This document shows, in pieces, positions 1 to 10,126 of a stretch of DNA of 64,000 nucleotides (position 1 is its first letter; every line of letters starts with the position of its first letter). The notes beneath the pieces were generated by a model, which did not search any database, had not been told where the DNA came from, and saw only the letters and a list, made by a program, of their open reading frames with translations. The stretch covers positions 38,434 through 102,433 of the forward strand of contig PBGP02000002.1 in NCBI GenBank assembly GCA_002720095.2, in the 5' to 3' direction. This stretch comes from Methanobacteriota archaeon (GTDB lineage Archaea; Thermoplasmatota; Poseidoniia; Poseidoniales; Poseidoniaceae). A program made the translations under genes and the position numbers.

Positions 1-573
1 GGATTAGCGCATGAAAACGCCACTATTGAATGGATTGACGGAAATATTGGTTCAAAACTAACAATGAAATACCCTGCGGTTGTACTCAAGGGTGAAGGTT
101 CGCACGCTGAGATTATTTCAGTCGCATACGCCAGTGAAGGAATGCATCAAGACGCAGGATCAAAAATTCATCATCTTGCGAATAACACTACCAGTAATAT
201 TTTATCTAAATCAATTTCTAAAAATGGAGGTAGATCTTCGTATAGAGGTTTAGTAAAGGTCTCAAAAACAGCAGATAACTGTAAATCTAACATCATATGT
301 GATGCACTACTTTTGGATGAAGAGAGTCAGTCAGATACTTACCCTACCATGGAAGTTCTAAATTCTAGCTTTGATATTCAGCATGAAGCTAGTGTTGCAA
401 AAGTATCTGAAGAACAACTGTTTTACCTGATGAGTAGGGGTCACAATGAGCAAGAAGCTATGTCAATGGTTGTTAATGGATTCTTTGAACCATTTACACG
501 AGAATTACCAATGGAATATGCGGTTGAATTGAATAAATTACTAGAAATTGAGATGGAAGGATCGATAGGCTGA
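1..573 (+). CDS. sufB: Fe-S cluster assembly protein SufB, C-terminal part (5' truncated by window edge)
   Basis: Frame is open from base 1 ([44 protein letters not shown]...), SufB core motifs; the ORF-track ATG at 64 is internal. Confidence 0.93.
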   Translation, partial: GLAHENATIEWIDGNIGSKLTMKYPAVVLKGEGSHAEIISVAYASEGMHQDAGSKIHHLANNTTSNILSKSISKNGGRSSYRGLVKVSKTADNCKSNIICDALLLDEESQSDTYPTMEVLNSSFDIQHEASVAKVSEEQLFYLMSRGHNEQEAMSMVVNGFFEPFTRELPMEYAVELNKLLEIEMEGSIG

Positions 574-582
574 GGTGAAACA

Positions 583-1674
583 ATGGGACTTGTTAATCAA
601 TACCTCAAGCAGCCAAAGCCACTCAAATCGAACCATCTTTGGAGATATACATCTTGGTCAAGAATGCATCCTTTAGGAGAATACTCCCAAATTCCCGAGG
701 ATGTGTCACTGCCTACAATTAAACTAACATATCTGGACGGAACAATCCCTGAAGGATTTACAATTGAACAACGTGAACATGAGTCGGAAATCAGTGAATT
801 AGAACCTGACGTCTCAGCTTCATTTATTAGGGCGATTTGTGCTGGAAAATTTCTGAACCTAGAGATTCCTAAAGGAGCTGTTTTCGATAAACCAATATTG
901 ATTGATATTCATGTCACAGACAAAATTTCTGCATTGAACTTGAAAATTGATAATTTCTCGATGAACAAGTTAGAACTGATTACTAAAATTAGTGGTGATG
1001 CGGAGTGGTTTGGGTTATTAAGAGAAGGTGAGCTAGGAAAAAACTCTAAACTCAAAGAATTGTTTGTTAACAAATTAGATTCAAACTGTAAATTTTTAAG
1101 ATCCGAAAATTTCCATTTATTTAATGATGCTAAATATGAATCAGCGACAATGTCACTAGGTGGATTTAGGTGCAAATCAGATATAAGGGCAGTAATTAAA
1201 GGTCAAGGAGTTGACTATAATCAGAAAGTTGCTATTCACGGAAGAGATAAGAGAAATGACGATATTCACCTAAGGATATTTCATGAAGCTAAAAATAGTA
1301 ATAGTCGTGTTATTGCACATACGATATGTGATGATTCAAGTAGGAACACCATTACAGGAAAATTAATTATTAACAAAGAAGCACAGAATACAGATGCTGG
1401 ACAAAAATTTCTGAATCTACTTCTATCAGAAGATTCTAAAGTTAACTCAATCCCAGAGTTAGAAGTATTAGCGAATGAAGTTTCTGCGGCACATGGTGCT
1501 TCAAGTGCACCAATTAATAAAGAACAATTATTTTACATGAGAAGCAGAGGTTTAAGTCTTGATGAAGCAAAAGCGATGATTATAGACGGTTTTTTGATGT
1601 CAACATTTCAAAACTTTTCAAGTAACAAACTTGTAGAATATTGTAAATCTGAACTCGAAGCACATTTGAACTGA
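583..1674 (+). CDS. sufD: Fe-S cluster assembly protein SufD
   Basis: SufBD-family C-terminus (AAHGASSAPINKEQLFYMRSRGLSLDEAKAMIIDGFL), directly after sufB. Confidence 0.88.
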   Translation: MGLVNQYLKQPKPLKSNHLWRYTSWSRMHPLGEYSQIPEDVSLPTIKLTYLDGTIPEGFTIEQREHESEISELEPDVSASFIRAICAGKFLNLEIPKGAVFDKPILIDIHVTDKISALNLKIDNFSMNKLELITKISGDAEWFGLLREGELGKNSKLKELFVNKLDSNCKFLRSENFHLFNDAKYESATMSLGGFRCKSDIRAVIKGQGVDYNQKVAIHGRDKRNDDIHLRIFHEAKNSNSRVIAHTICDDSSRNTITGKLIINKEAQNTDAGQKFLNLLLSEDSKVNSIPELEVLANEVSAAHGASSAPINKEQLFYMRSRGLSLDEAKAMIIDGFLMSTFQNFSSNKLVEYCKSELEAHLN

Positions 1675-1683
1675 GATGGTAAC

Positions 1684-2919
1684 ATGAAACTTAACTCTGA
1701 CCTAGAAGAAATAAGATCCCAATTTCCGATTTTAGAAAGAGTTTTGCCCAATGGTAAAAAATTAATCTATCTGGATAATGCAGCAACATCCCAAAAACCT
1801 GAATGTGTAATAAATGCAATGAGTGATTTTTATTCCAGATATAATTCTAATGTACACAGAGCTGTTCATTCGTTATCTGGCGAAGCTACTGAAGCATTTG
1901 AGTTGGCTCGGGAAAATGTAGCCAAATGGTTTGGTTTACCAGACGAAGGTAAAGTGATTTTCACTAGTGGTACGACTCATGCGCTAAATTTATGCGCTTT
2001 TGGATGGGCTAGAGTTAATTTGAAACCTGGAGACGCTATTGTTCTGACTGAGATGGAACATCATTCAAATATCGTTCCATGGCAAATGATAGCCGAAGAA
2101 AAAAATTTAGAATTAAGATGGGTTGATGTTAATCAAGAAACATTTGAATTGGATTTCGAAGATTATAAATCTAAAATTATTGGTGCAAAACTGGCATGTA
2201 TAATTCATACTTCTAACGTACTTGGCACCAGAAATCCTGTAGAAATAATGGTTGAAATGGCACATAATGCAGGTGCAAAGATAATATTAGATTGTGCGCA
2301 AGCCGCAGCTCATGAAAGATTAGATATGGATTCAATAAATGCTGATTTCTTAGCAGTTACGAGTCACAAGATGTGCGGACCCACGGGGGTCGGTGCTTTA
2401 CTAATTTCATCCGATGTTTTTGAAGAAATGGAGCCAGTTGAAGGAGGAGGTGATATGATTTTAGAGGTTTTCAAAGAATACTCAACTTATCAAGAAAACG
2501 AACATAAATTTGAAGCGGGGACTCCTAGAATTGCAGAAGCTATAGGTTGGTCAGCAGCTATAAAATGGATGGAAACCCTAGACATCGAAGAAATGCATCG
2601 TCATACCTTAAAATTAGCAAAAAATGCTTCAGATGGATTAAAGCGAATACCTGGAATTACCGTATATGGAGATCACTCAAAAGAAGATGTAAGTGGAGTA
2701 GTTTCATTCTTACACGAAACTCTACATGCTGAAGATATAGCCCGTTTATTAGACTCTATGGGAATTGCAGTACGCACTGGTCATCATTGTGCTCAACCTT
2801 TAATGCGAAGATTGGGTGTGAAAGCTACAAACCGAGCGTCATTTTACTTTTACAACACTCTTAAAGAATCTGAAGCATTTGTTAACGCAATTAAAATGAT
2901 AGTTGAAAAATTTGCATAG
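1684..2919 (+). CDS. sufS: Cysteine desulfurase SufS (class V aminotransferase fold)
   Basis: YLDNAATSQKP, TEMEHHSNIVPWQ, PLP-Lys motif TSHKMCGPTGVG, active-site Cys loop RTGHHCAQPLM. Confidence 0.96.
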   Translation: MKLNSDLEEIRSQFPILERVLPNGKKLIYLDNAATSQKPECVINAMSDFYSRYNSNVHRAVHSLSGEATEAFELARENVAKWFGLPDEGKVIFTSGTTHALNLCAFGWARVNLKPGDAIVLTEMEHHSNIVPWQMIAEEKNLELRWVDVNQETFELDFEDYKSKIIGAKLACIIHTSNVLGTRNPVEIMVEMAHNAGAKIILDCAQAAAHERLDMDSINADFLAVTSHKMCGPTGVGALLISSDVFEEMEPVEGGGDMILEVFKEYSTYQENEHKFEAGTPRIAEAIGWSAAIKWMETLDIEEMHRHTLKLAKNASDGLKRIPGITVYGDHSKEDVSGVVSFLHETLHAEDIARLLDSMGIAVRTGHHCAQPLMRRLGVKATNRASFYFYNTLKESEAFVNAIKMIVEKFA

Positions 2920-2927
2920 GTGAAAGA

Positions 2928-3344
2928 ATGACTAAATGGCCACCAAGAATTCAAGAAATAATCAATGATTTCTCAGAAGCATTAGATCAAATGGAAAGGT
3001 ATGAAATGTTGTTCGAGTATGCTAGTGAAATTGATGAATTGAAAACTTCAGAATGGTCGAATAAAACACGAGTTGTTGGTTGTCAATCAGAAGCTCATAT
3101 TTTAGTACAGTTCAAGAATAATGGTTTCCACTTAAAGGGTGGCTCTGATTCACAAATAATTCAGGGATTAATGGCCATTACTGCAATTGCTTTAGAAGGC
3201 ATGACTCCCGAGGAGGTTACAGGTTTCTCACCTAATTTTGTATCGGAGATGATGGTTCTTCAAACCTTAACTCCAAATCGAGCTAACGGTTTTTTAAATA
3301 TGTTCATGAGGATCCAAGATGATGCGAGGGAAATGCTAGGGTGA
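2928..3344 (+). CDS. sufE: SufE-like sulfur acceptor protein
   Basis: SufE-like start (PPRIQEIINDFSEALDQMERYEMLFEYA) and acceptor-Cys motif VVGCQSEAHI; follows sufS. Confidence 0.88.
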   Translation: MTKWPPRIQEIINDFSEALDQMERYEMLFEYASEIDELKTSEWSNKTRVVGCQSEAHILVQFKNNGFHLKGGSDSQIIQGLMAITAIALEGMTPEEVTGFSPNFVSEMMVLQTLTPNRANGFLNMFMRIQDDAREMLG

Positions 3345-3349
3345 TTTGA

Positions 3350-3664
3350 ATGGTTAATGAAGAAGAAATTAGAGATGCATTACAAACGGTTGAAGATCCT
3401 GAAATGGGAATTTCAATTCAAGAATTGGGATTAGTATATGGAGTTAGATTTGAAGATAAAGACCAGGGGTTATTTTGTGAGATTGATTTAACTTTAACCT
3501 CTCCAGGATGTCCTGTTGCCCCTGAGATTATGGCTGCGGCACATAGAGCAATTCTATCCGTAGAGGGAGTTTCAGATGCTCATGTTAATTTAGTATGGAC
3601 CCCTCGGTGGGATCCGAAGATTCATGCTTCTGAGGACGCAAAAATGGACATGGGTATTTGGTAA
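3350..3664 (+). CDS. DUF59/MIP18 family Fe-S assembly protein (SufT/PaaD-like)
   Basis: EEIRDALQTVEDPEMGISIQELGLVYGV...LTSPGCPVAPEI, classic DUF59 pattern. Confidence 0.9.
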   Translation: MVNEEEIRDALQTVEDPEMGISIQELGLVYGVRFEDKDQGLFCEIDLTLTSPGCPVAPEIMAAAHRAILSVEGVSDAHVNLVWTPRWDPKIHASEDAKMDMGIW

Positions 3665-3667
3665 AAA

Positions 3668-4399
3668 TTAATTTAACCAATCGTTTACTAAATTAGGTAA
3701 AATTTTACCTGCTTTACCCAAGTGAATTTCATCAAATTCAGAGGCATTAGCTGGTGAATCAAAGTTAACTAAAATTGTTTTCGCACCACAAGAATTTGCT
3801 ATATTGACCAAACCAGCAGCAGGATATACATGCCCAGAACTTCCAATTACAATGAAATAATCACAGTTTTCAACTGCTTCATAAATTTCTTCTAGGTGCA
3901 TTGGCATTTCTCCAAACCATACTATATCTGGTCTCAAACGATTGGGTTCTACGCAACAATTACACAAAAGAAAATCATCACCTAAATCGTCTTTTTTCAT
4001 TCTTTCTTCATGTTTTTGACTTATCTCACATCGTAAGGTACGTAATCTTCCATGCATGTGAAATACATTCGTACTTCCTCCTCTTTCATGTAAATCATCT
4101 ACATTTTGGGTTATTAAAGTAAATTCTTTCACATCATCTTCAAGTTTGGATAGTGCAATATGAGCTAGATTAGGTTCAACCTCCAATAATTGTCTTCTTC
4201 TAGTTTGATAAAAATTCCAAACTAATTCAGGGTTTTTTTGCCAAGCAGTAGGAGTTGCTACATCTTCTATGCGATGATTTTCCCATAATCCGCCATTATC
4301 TCTAAAAGTACCAACTCCTGATTCTGCAGAAATTCCAGCCCCACTTAAAACTACAACTGAAGATACGGGCATACTAGCCATATGATTTGGAGAAATCAT
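3668..4399 (-). CDS. Sir2-family NAD-dependent protein deacylase (CobB/SIRT5-like class)
   Basis: VVLSGAGISAESGVGTFRDNGGLW, TQNVDDLHERGG..HMHG, DIVWFGEMP; FYQTRRRQL matches the class III Tyr-x-x-Arg motif. Confidence 0.93.
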   Translation of the reverse strand: MISPNHMASMPVSSVVVLSGAGISAESGVGTFRDNGGLWENHRIEDVATPTAWQKNPELVWNFYQTRRRQLLEVEPNLAHIALSKLEDDVKEFTLITQNVDDLHERGGSTNVFHMHGRLRTLRCEISQKHEERMKKDDLGDDFLLCNCCVEPNRLRPDIVWFGEMPMHLEEIYEAVENCDYFIVIGSSGHVYPAAGLVNIANSCGAKTILVNFDSPANASEFDEIHLGKAGKILPNLVNDWLN

Positions 4400-4406
4400 T
4401 TTTCAA

Positions 4407-7400
4407 TTAATCTTTCCATTCTTCCCACTGTTTTGTTCTCTTATTTTTAATAAACCATCTTCCACTATTTTTTGGCCATTGTATATATTCATAACCATCA
4501 TTTTCATTAATTTCACCACTTATAGAATCTGGGGGATTATTTTTATTGTACACATTATCATCTAAGTTACTAATTTTTTCATTCTTCGTATCTTTCATAG
4601 CAATATTTTTAGATAAATTTGATTTTCTTTGTTTAATTTTAGTTGTTCCCATTAAACCAAAATATGATTCATCATTTGCAATTCTTTCTAATTCTGAAGA
4701 ATCCATTGTTAATAAATCAGAAATTAATAGGTTTATTTTCTCAAGTGTTGCTTTTTTAATTTCATTATTTGTATATTTAGCAGTAATTTCTGATTTGTAT
4801 GATTTTAATTCCTCTTCAAAAATTTCTTCTTCATCATGATATGCTCTTAAGACTGATTGCAAATATGTTAATTCTTGAGTTTCTTCTCTTGTAAGTTTTG
4901 ATTTTTTACGTAAAACTTGCAAACCTCTTAGTGTATCTGGAAGAAATGCTGCTAAAAGATTAGATTGTAAAAATCCAATAAGTGCGATAACTACAGCACC
5001 TATCCCTACAGTTGTAACCACAGTTTCTTGATCACCAGAAAGAAGTTGTTGCATATAATTTTCAGATTCTTCATTTGAATCTGAATTAATAATCGTACAT
5101 CCCTCCACATTTACTTCTTCACCTTGAGGTGTATCATTACATAAGTCAAATTTATCAACGACTCCATCCCCATCAGAATCAGTATCAATACAACCTAATT
5201 CATTTACTAATTCGACTTCTTCGGGTGGAGTTTCTGGACATAAATCTAAATCATCACTAATTCCATCTCCATCTTCATCATTAACAACAGGTTCTTCTTC
5301 ATCAGGGCTATCATATATGTCTGCAATTCCATCTCCATCTTCATCAGGGCATCCAAAGAAACCATCTGCTGTTGAAGTTCCAAATTCAGTAGGACAATGA
5401 TCAGCAAGTACAGTATCCTCTATGAATTGCCCTGGCCATACAAATAATCTAGTAGAATTCCAGGAAGAATTACCCCAATTGTCTCCATAGCCATCACCAT
5501 CTGAATCATCCCATTGGGTGATGTTATTGACAAACAAGTCTGGATTATTTCCATTTTGATTATCACCATATCCATCTCCATCAGTATCATTCCATTGAGT
5601 TTCATCGAATGGTAATTCATCACGATTATCTCCATATGTATCATTATCAGAATCAATCCATTCATTAGGGTCTGTAGGGAATCTATCTTCATTATTCCCA
5701 AATCCATCATTATCAGAATCTATTATTTCACTGGCATCTAATGGAAAGTCGTCTTCAATGTCTGCTAATCCATCCCCATCTGTATCAATACATCCCACAA
5801 GATTCATATTCGAAGTTCCCCAAGTGTCTGGGCAATCATCTTCTAAATTATCATCATAACCATCCAAATCTGAATCACGATTACGGGTGAAATCTGATGG
5901 GAAATCATCTTCGCTGTCTGCCCAACCATCTCCATCACTATCAGGGCAGCCTGTTAAATTCATATTTGATGTTCCAAATTCTTCGGGACAATCATCATCT
6001 ATTACGTCATCATAACCATCCAAATCAGAATCTCCACCTCTAATTGGGTCATAAGGGAAATCATCATCCATGTCTGCTAATCCATCTCCATCAGCATCAG
6101 GACAGCCCAAGTTAGTTATTGTTGAATTACCCCATACTTCTGGACATGCATCATGATTATAACCAAACAGATTATCCCCATATCCATCACCATCAGTATC
6201 ATTCCATTGAGTAGGTTCATATGGAAAATAATCAGGATTATTCCCACTAATGTTATCCCCATATACATCACCATCAAAATCACTCCATTGGGTTTCGTCT
6301 TCGGGAAACATATCAGAATTATCTCCCACTCCATCACTATCAGAATCTGTAGCTTCGAATGGATCTAGAGGAAAAGCATCACCAGAATCACTGACACCAT
6401 CTCCATCACTATCTATACAACCAATTAAATCAAAAGTAGAGTTTCCAAAGATATATGGACAATCATCATTATTATCTGGAATGCCATCTCCATCAGAATC
6501 ATATGCATCATAAGTAAATGAAAATGGCATACTAATGTTAGTTCCATTTTCAAGCCAAATTTTGATATTACTTACTACGGCTCCAGATTGAGGTCCTGGA
6601 GGAGAAACAAAGGTGATTGTAGTATCATCTACAACAGTGCCCGTAATATTACCATAATTGCCGAATTCTATTGTCAAATCACCTAGTGTATTTTCTGGTA
6701 AACTTATCATTTTTGCATACTTAAGGTCATAATATGTTCCTTCATGATATGAAATATGAACATCATCTTTTGAATCTGTAGCTAATGATGTGTAGGAAGC
6801 TCCAGCCGGTGTATCATCTAGAGTTGAGTTTGACCAAGCATTACCATCAAAATATGCATATTTTAAGTCTTGCTCTGTATTATCTTCATAAGAAATATGT
6901 ATGTTATTCAAAGAATCAACTTTGAGTGATGAATGCCTACCTACCGATCCCTGACTATCAACTATAGATGTAATCCAACTAATGCCATCATAATAAGCAT
7001 GTTTTAAATCGTCAGTACCTCCATAAGTGGAGTAAGAAACATGTACTCCATCATTAGAATCAATGTCTAGAGAAGTATAGGATCCACACGGGCAATCTGG
7101 ACCAGAGTCAATATTATGATTTGACCAAGATATGCCATCAAAATATGAATGTCGAAGTACTTCTGGTGTTCCATAACCTTGATGTGAAATATGAATATTA
7201 TCATTTGAATCAATTGCTATAGCGGTAAAACCACCCACGGCGAACGGATCTACGTCCGTTTTTGTCCAAGACACCCCATCATAGAATGCATGCTTGAGAG
7301 TATTAGTAGCATTTTGTTGTTGATATGAGATATGAATATTATCATTTGAATCAATTGCAATTGAATTATAATATCCTGCATCAGGACCTGAATCAACAAC

Positions 7401-10067
7401 TGTTGGCTGACTCCATGTGCCGATAAAATCATCATAATAAATATACATGAGATTCTTATTTGTATTTTGAAAATACGAGATATGAATGTTATCATTTGAA
7501 TCTACAGCAATTGAATTATGTGTGCCACTACCTAGTGTAGTAAATGTCCATGAATTGCCATTATAATTTGCATATTCCAATCCACTTGTTCCTTGATCCT
7601 CAAATGAGATGTGAACATTATCATTTGAATCTAATGCAATTGAACTATACTTTCCTCTATTATTATTTGTACCACCTGGAACGATAAAAGTCTCCCAGGG
7701 ATTAATGAGTTCTAATTGAAATAAGGATTTGGCATATCTTATACCATAACTCTCATCTACATATGAAGCATATAAATTGCCATAAGAATCTAGTGCTAAA
7801 CTTGAGTGGCCATCATCATCTCTATCTGTAATTAAATCAATACTACTTCCATCATCAATTGTAGAATTTATCCAGTAATTTCCGTCATTTGTCACGTATT
7901 TTAATTCACCTAATTGTAAATTATGATAGGAAATATGTACTTGCCCATTGAAATCTAATAATATTGAAGTATCGGCGTATGAATAAGGCATAGAATCAGT
8001 AGGTGTATCCATACTTTCTATTACCGTTTTAGTCCAAGAATTGCCATCATATGTGGCATATTTCAAAGAACCAAAATCAATATTGTAATTAGTATAAGAA
8101 ACATGTAAATTATCATTCGAATCAATATCGAGTGAATTGTGACAACCGAATTGTGATTGCATTGGATCAATACCAAAACCAAAAGAATCTATTGTAGAGT
8201 TAACCCAAGCCCAACCATTTTTAGATGCATGTTTAAGCTCTTGATCATTATACTCATGATAAATAATGTGAGGGATATCATTTGAATCGATATCTAAAGA
8301 GATACTAGTTCTACATTCAACAGTTCCCGTATTTACTACCATTGAAGATGTCCAAGTAGGATTTGGGAAGAGAGAGGTGTCATATGTTCCATAGTATAAA
8401 TCATCACAAGAATTTTTACAATACGCTATATGTACTACATCATTAGAATCAATTGCTAAAGAGGGATACTTTGCATCACATTCTAGTATAGTAGTAGTCC
8501 AGGATATTCCGTCATATTTTGCATATTTCAGATTATTACAATTTCCACTTTCAGTGTAAGCAATATGAATATTATCATTTGAATCTATTTTTAATGAAGA
8601 ATATAATCCTACATTTCCTACGTCATCAACATTTGTGAATGACCAAGACTGACCATCATATTTTGCATGACCTAGATCGTTATAAATTGTTGAATAATAT
8701 GAGATATGAATATTATCATTTGAATCTATAGCCATTGATGATTGATCCTCTCCAGAACCTGATGGAAAAGTCGGGAGTATCCATCCCATAGTTTCTAATT
8801 TAGCATATTTAAGATCACCATTAGTTTGATCGTGATATGAAATATGGATATTTTCATCACTATCAAAGACTAATGATGAATACCATCCAACATTACCAAC
8901 ATTATCAATTGTTGAAGTTGTCCAATTAAAACCATCACTAGTGGCATATTTTAGATCTTGATTCGTGACGTCAAGATATGATATATGTACAAAATCGTTA
9001 GAATCTACATTTATTGATGTCATTCTACCAACATCGCCAACACTATCGATGATTTCAGGTATACTCCAAGAATTTCCATTATTTTTCATATATTTCAAGT
9101 TACCATTTGCTATGTCGTAGTATGATATGTGTACTCCATTATTTGAATCAGTAGCAATCGAGGTCCAGTGACCTACCAGATAACTATCTATTGTAGATGT
9201 TGTCCAACTAAAACCATTAAAATGAGCGTATTTTAGTATGTCTGTAGCATCACCTTGGTAATATGAAATATGTATATTGTCATTTGAATCTACCGCTATT
9301 GAAGTATGTTTTCCTGAATCTAATGAGTTATCTACAACAGTGGTTACCCATGATTGACACGCCCCCGACGATTGAATACAATTTGCATATTTCAATTGTC
9401 CATTACCCACATCCCAGTAAGAAATATGTATCTTATTATTAGAATCTACGGCTATAGAAGTATATTGTCCTACTCCTGCTCCTATTGATCCGCCCATTTC
9501 AACGGTTGAAGTTCCAAAAGAGTTTCCGTTATTTGAATTTGCGTACTTAAGAGATCCATCGTCATAATTATAATATGAAATGTGAATGTTGTCATTTGAA
9601 TCAATGGCAATTGAAGAATATTGACCTACACTACCGCTGCTATCAATTATCGAATTAGTCCAAGAAATACCATCAAATGTAGTGTAAAGCAAATCTGCAT
9701 TAATAAAATCAAAATGAGAAATATGCAAATTTCCTTGAGAATCAATCGCCATAGATGAATGTGTGCCTACATCATGTGATTGTGACCAGCCACCATCAAT
9801 TGTATGTAATTCCGTACTAAAATTACCCTGATACCAAGGATTTATTTTTTGAGTTTCAAAAAATGACGAAAAACCATCACCATTTATCGTAAGATGTGTG
9901 CCTCCATGATGCGAACCATTAGTGGGTGACAAAGTCCAATTTGATGAATTAAATGAGAAATTCTTTGGTGAATTCTCAAAAGAAAGTTCTTGTGAATTTA
10001 AAGAGATTGCTGAATAACTTGAGCCGATTAATAATAAAATAATCAAAATTGACAGTTTATCTTTCAC
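4407..10067 (-). CDS. Giant secreted/membrane-anchored protein: split IPT/TIG domain, 21 ~45-aa SxAxDSNDNxHISY repeats (putative beta-propellers), thrombospondin type-3-like Ca-binding repeats, TM helix, cytoplasmic coiled tail
   Basis: Signal-like N-terminus; repeats counted by eye; DSDGDGxxD repeats; TM TVVTTVGIGAVVIALIGFL near the C-terminus. Confidence 0.85.
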   Translation of the reverse strand: MKDKLSILIILLLIGSSYSAISLNSQELSFENSPKNFSFNSSNWTLSPTNGSHHGGTHLTINGDGFSSFFETQKINPWYQGNFSTELHTIDGGWSQSHDVGTHSSMAIDSQGNLHISHFDFINADLLYTTFDGISWTNSIIDSSGSVGQYSSIAIDSNDNIHISYYNYDDGSLKYANSNNGNSFGTSTVEMGGSIGAGVGQYTSIAVDSNNKIHISYWDVGNGQLKYANCIQSSGACQSWVTTVVDNSLDSGKHTSIAVDSNDNIHISYYQGDATDILKYAHFNGFSWTTSTIDSYLVGHWTSIATDSNNGVHISYYDIANGNLKYMKNNGNSWSIPEIIDSVGDVGRMTSINVDSNDFVHISYLDVTNQDLKYATSDGFNWTTSTIDNVGNVGWYSSLVFDSDENIHISYHDQTNGDLKYAKLETMGWILPTFPSGSGEDQSSMAIDSNDNIHISYYSTIYNDLGHAKYDGQSWSFTNVDDVGNVGLYSSLKIDSNDNIHIAYTESGNCNNLKYAKYDGISWTTTILECDAKYPSLAIDSNDVVHIAYCKNSCDDLYYGTYDTSLFPNPTWTSSMVVNTGTVECRTSISLDIDSNDIPHIIYHEYNDQELKHASKNGWAWVNSTIDSFGFGIDPMQSQFGCHNSLDIDSNDNLHVSYTNYNIDFGSLKYATYDGNSWTKTVIESMDTPTDSMPYSYADTSILLDFNGQVHISYHNLQLGELKYVTNDGNYWINSTIDDGSSIDLITDRDDDGHSSLALDSYGNLYASYVDESYGIRYAKSLFQLELINPWETFIVPGGTNNNRGKYSSIALDSNDNVHISFEDQGTSGLEYANYNGNSWTFTTLGSGTHNSIAVDSNDNIHISYFQNTNKNLMYIYYDDFIGTWSQPTVVDSGPDAGYYNSIAIDSNDNIHISYQQQNATNTLKHAFYDGVSWTKTDVDPFAVGGFTAIAIDSNDNIHISHQGYGTPEVLRHSYFDGISWSNHNIDSGPDCPCGSYTSLDIDSNDGVHVSYSTYGGTDDLKHAYYDGISWITSIVDSQGSVGRHSSLKVDSLNNIHISYEDNTEQDLKYAYFDGNAWSNSTLDDTPAGASYTSLATDSKDDVHISYHEGTYYDLKYAKMISLPENTLGDLTIEFGNYGNITGTVVDDTTITFVSPPGPQSGAVVSNIKIWLENGTNISMPFSFTYDAYDSDGDGIPDNNDDCPYIFGNSTFDLIGCIDSDGDGVSDSGDAFPLDPFEATDSDSDGVGDNSDMFPEDETQWSDFDGDVYGDNISGNNPDYFPYEPTQWNDTDGDGYGDNLFGYNHDACPEVWGNSTITNLGCPDADGDGLADMDDDFPYDPIRGGDSDLDGYDDVIDDDCPEEFGTSNMNLTGCPDSDGDGWADSEDDFPSDFTRNRDSDLDGYDDNLEDDCPDTWGTSNMNLVGCIDTDGDGLADIEDDFPLDASEIIDSDNDGFGNNEDRFPTDPNEWIDSDNDTYGDNRDELPFDETQWNDTDGDGYGDNQNGNNPDLFVNNITQWDDSDGDGYGDNWGNSSWNSTRLFVWPGQFIEDTVLADHCPTEFGTSTADGFFGCPDEDGDGIADIYDSPDEEEPVVNDEDGDGISDDLDLCPETPPEEVELVNELGCIDTDSDGDGVVDKFDLCNDTPQGEEVNVEGCTIINSDSNEESENYMQQLLSGDQETVVTTVGIGAVVIALIGFLQSNLLAAFLPDTLRGLQVLRKKSKLTREETQELTYLQSVLRAYHDEEEIFEEELKSYKSEITAKYTNNEIKKATLEKINLLISDLLTMDSSELERIANDESYFGLMGTTKIKQRKSNLSKNIAMKDTKNEKISNLDDNVYNKNNPPDSISGEINENDGYEYIQWPKNSGRWFIKNKRTKQWEEWKD
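6700..9800 (-). repeat. Protein-coding tandem repeat array (21 units, ~140 bp each) within the 1886-aa protein
   Basis: Recurring DNA motif close to 'atatgaatattatcatttgaatc' (coding DSNDNIHIS) with variable flanks. Confidence 0.85.
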
Positions 10068-10126
10068 AAATCTTCTATTTTAGGTATGCATATAATATTT
10101 TCTTAAGGAATTAAATTTCAATTAAT

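Noticed and set aside
5420-6513. Antisense and alternate-frame ORFs (e.g. 5420-5710, 6116-6337, 6153-6368, 6250-6513)
   Set aside because: By-products of the repetitive Asp/Gly-rich codons of the giant protein; low-complexity translations (M/I-rich) with no family signal.
6700-9800. Regular ~140-bp repeats resembling a CRISPR or satellite array
   Set aside because: The repeats are in frame inside one long ORF, degenerate, and encode a consistent protein motif; no 23-50 bp repeat/spacer structure or cas genes.
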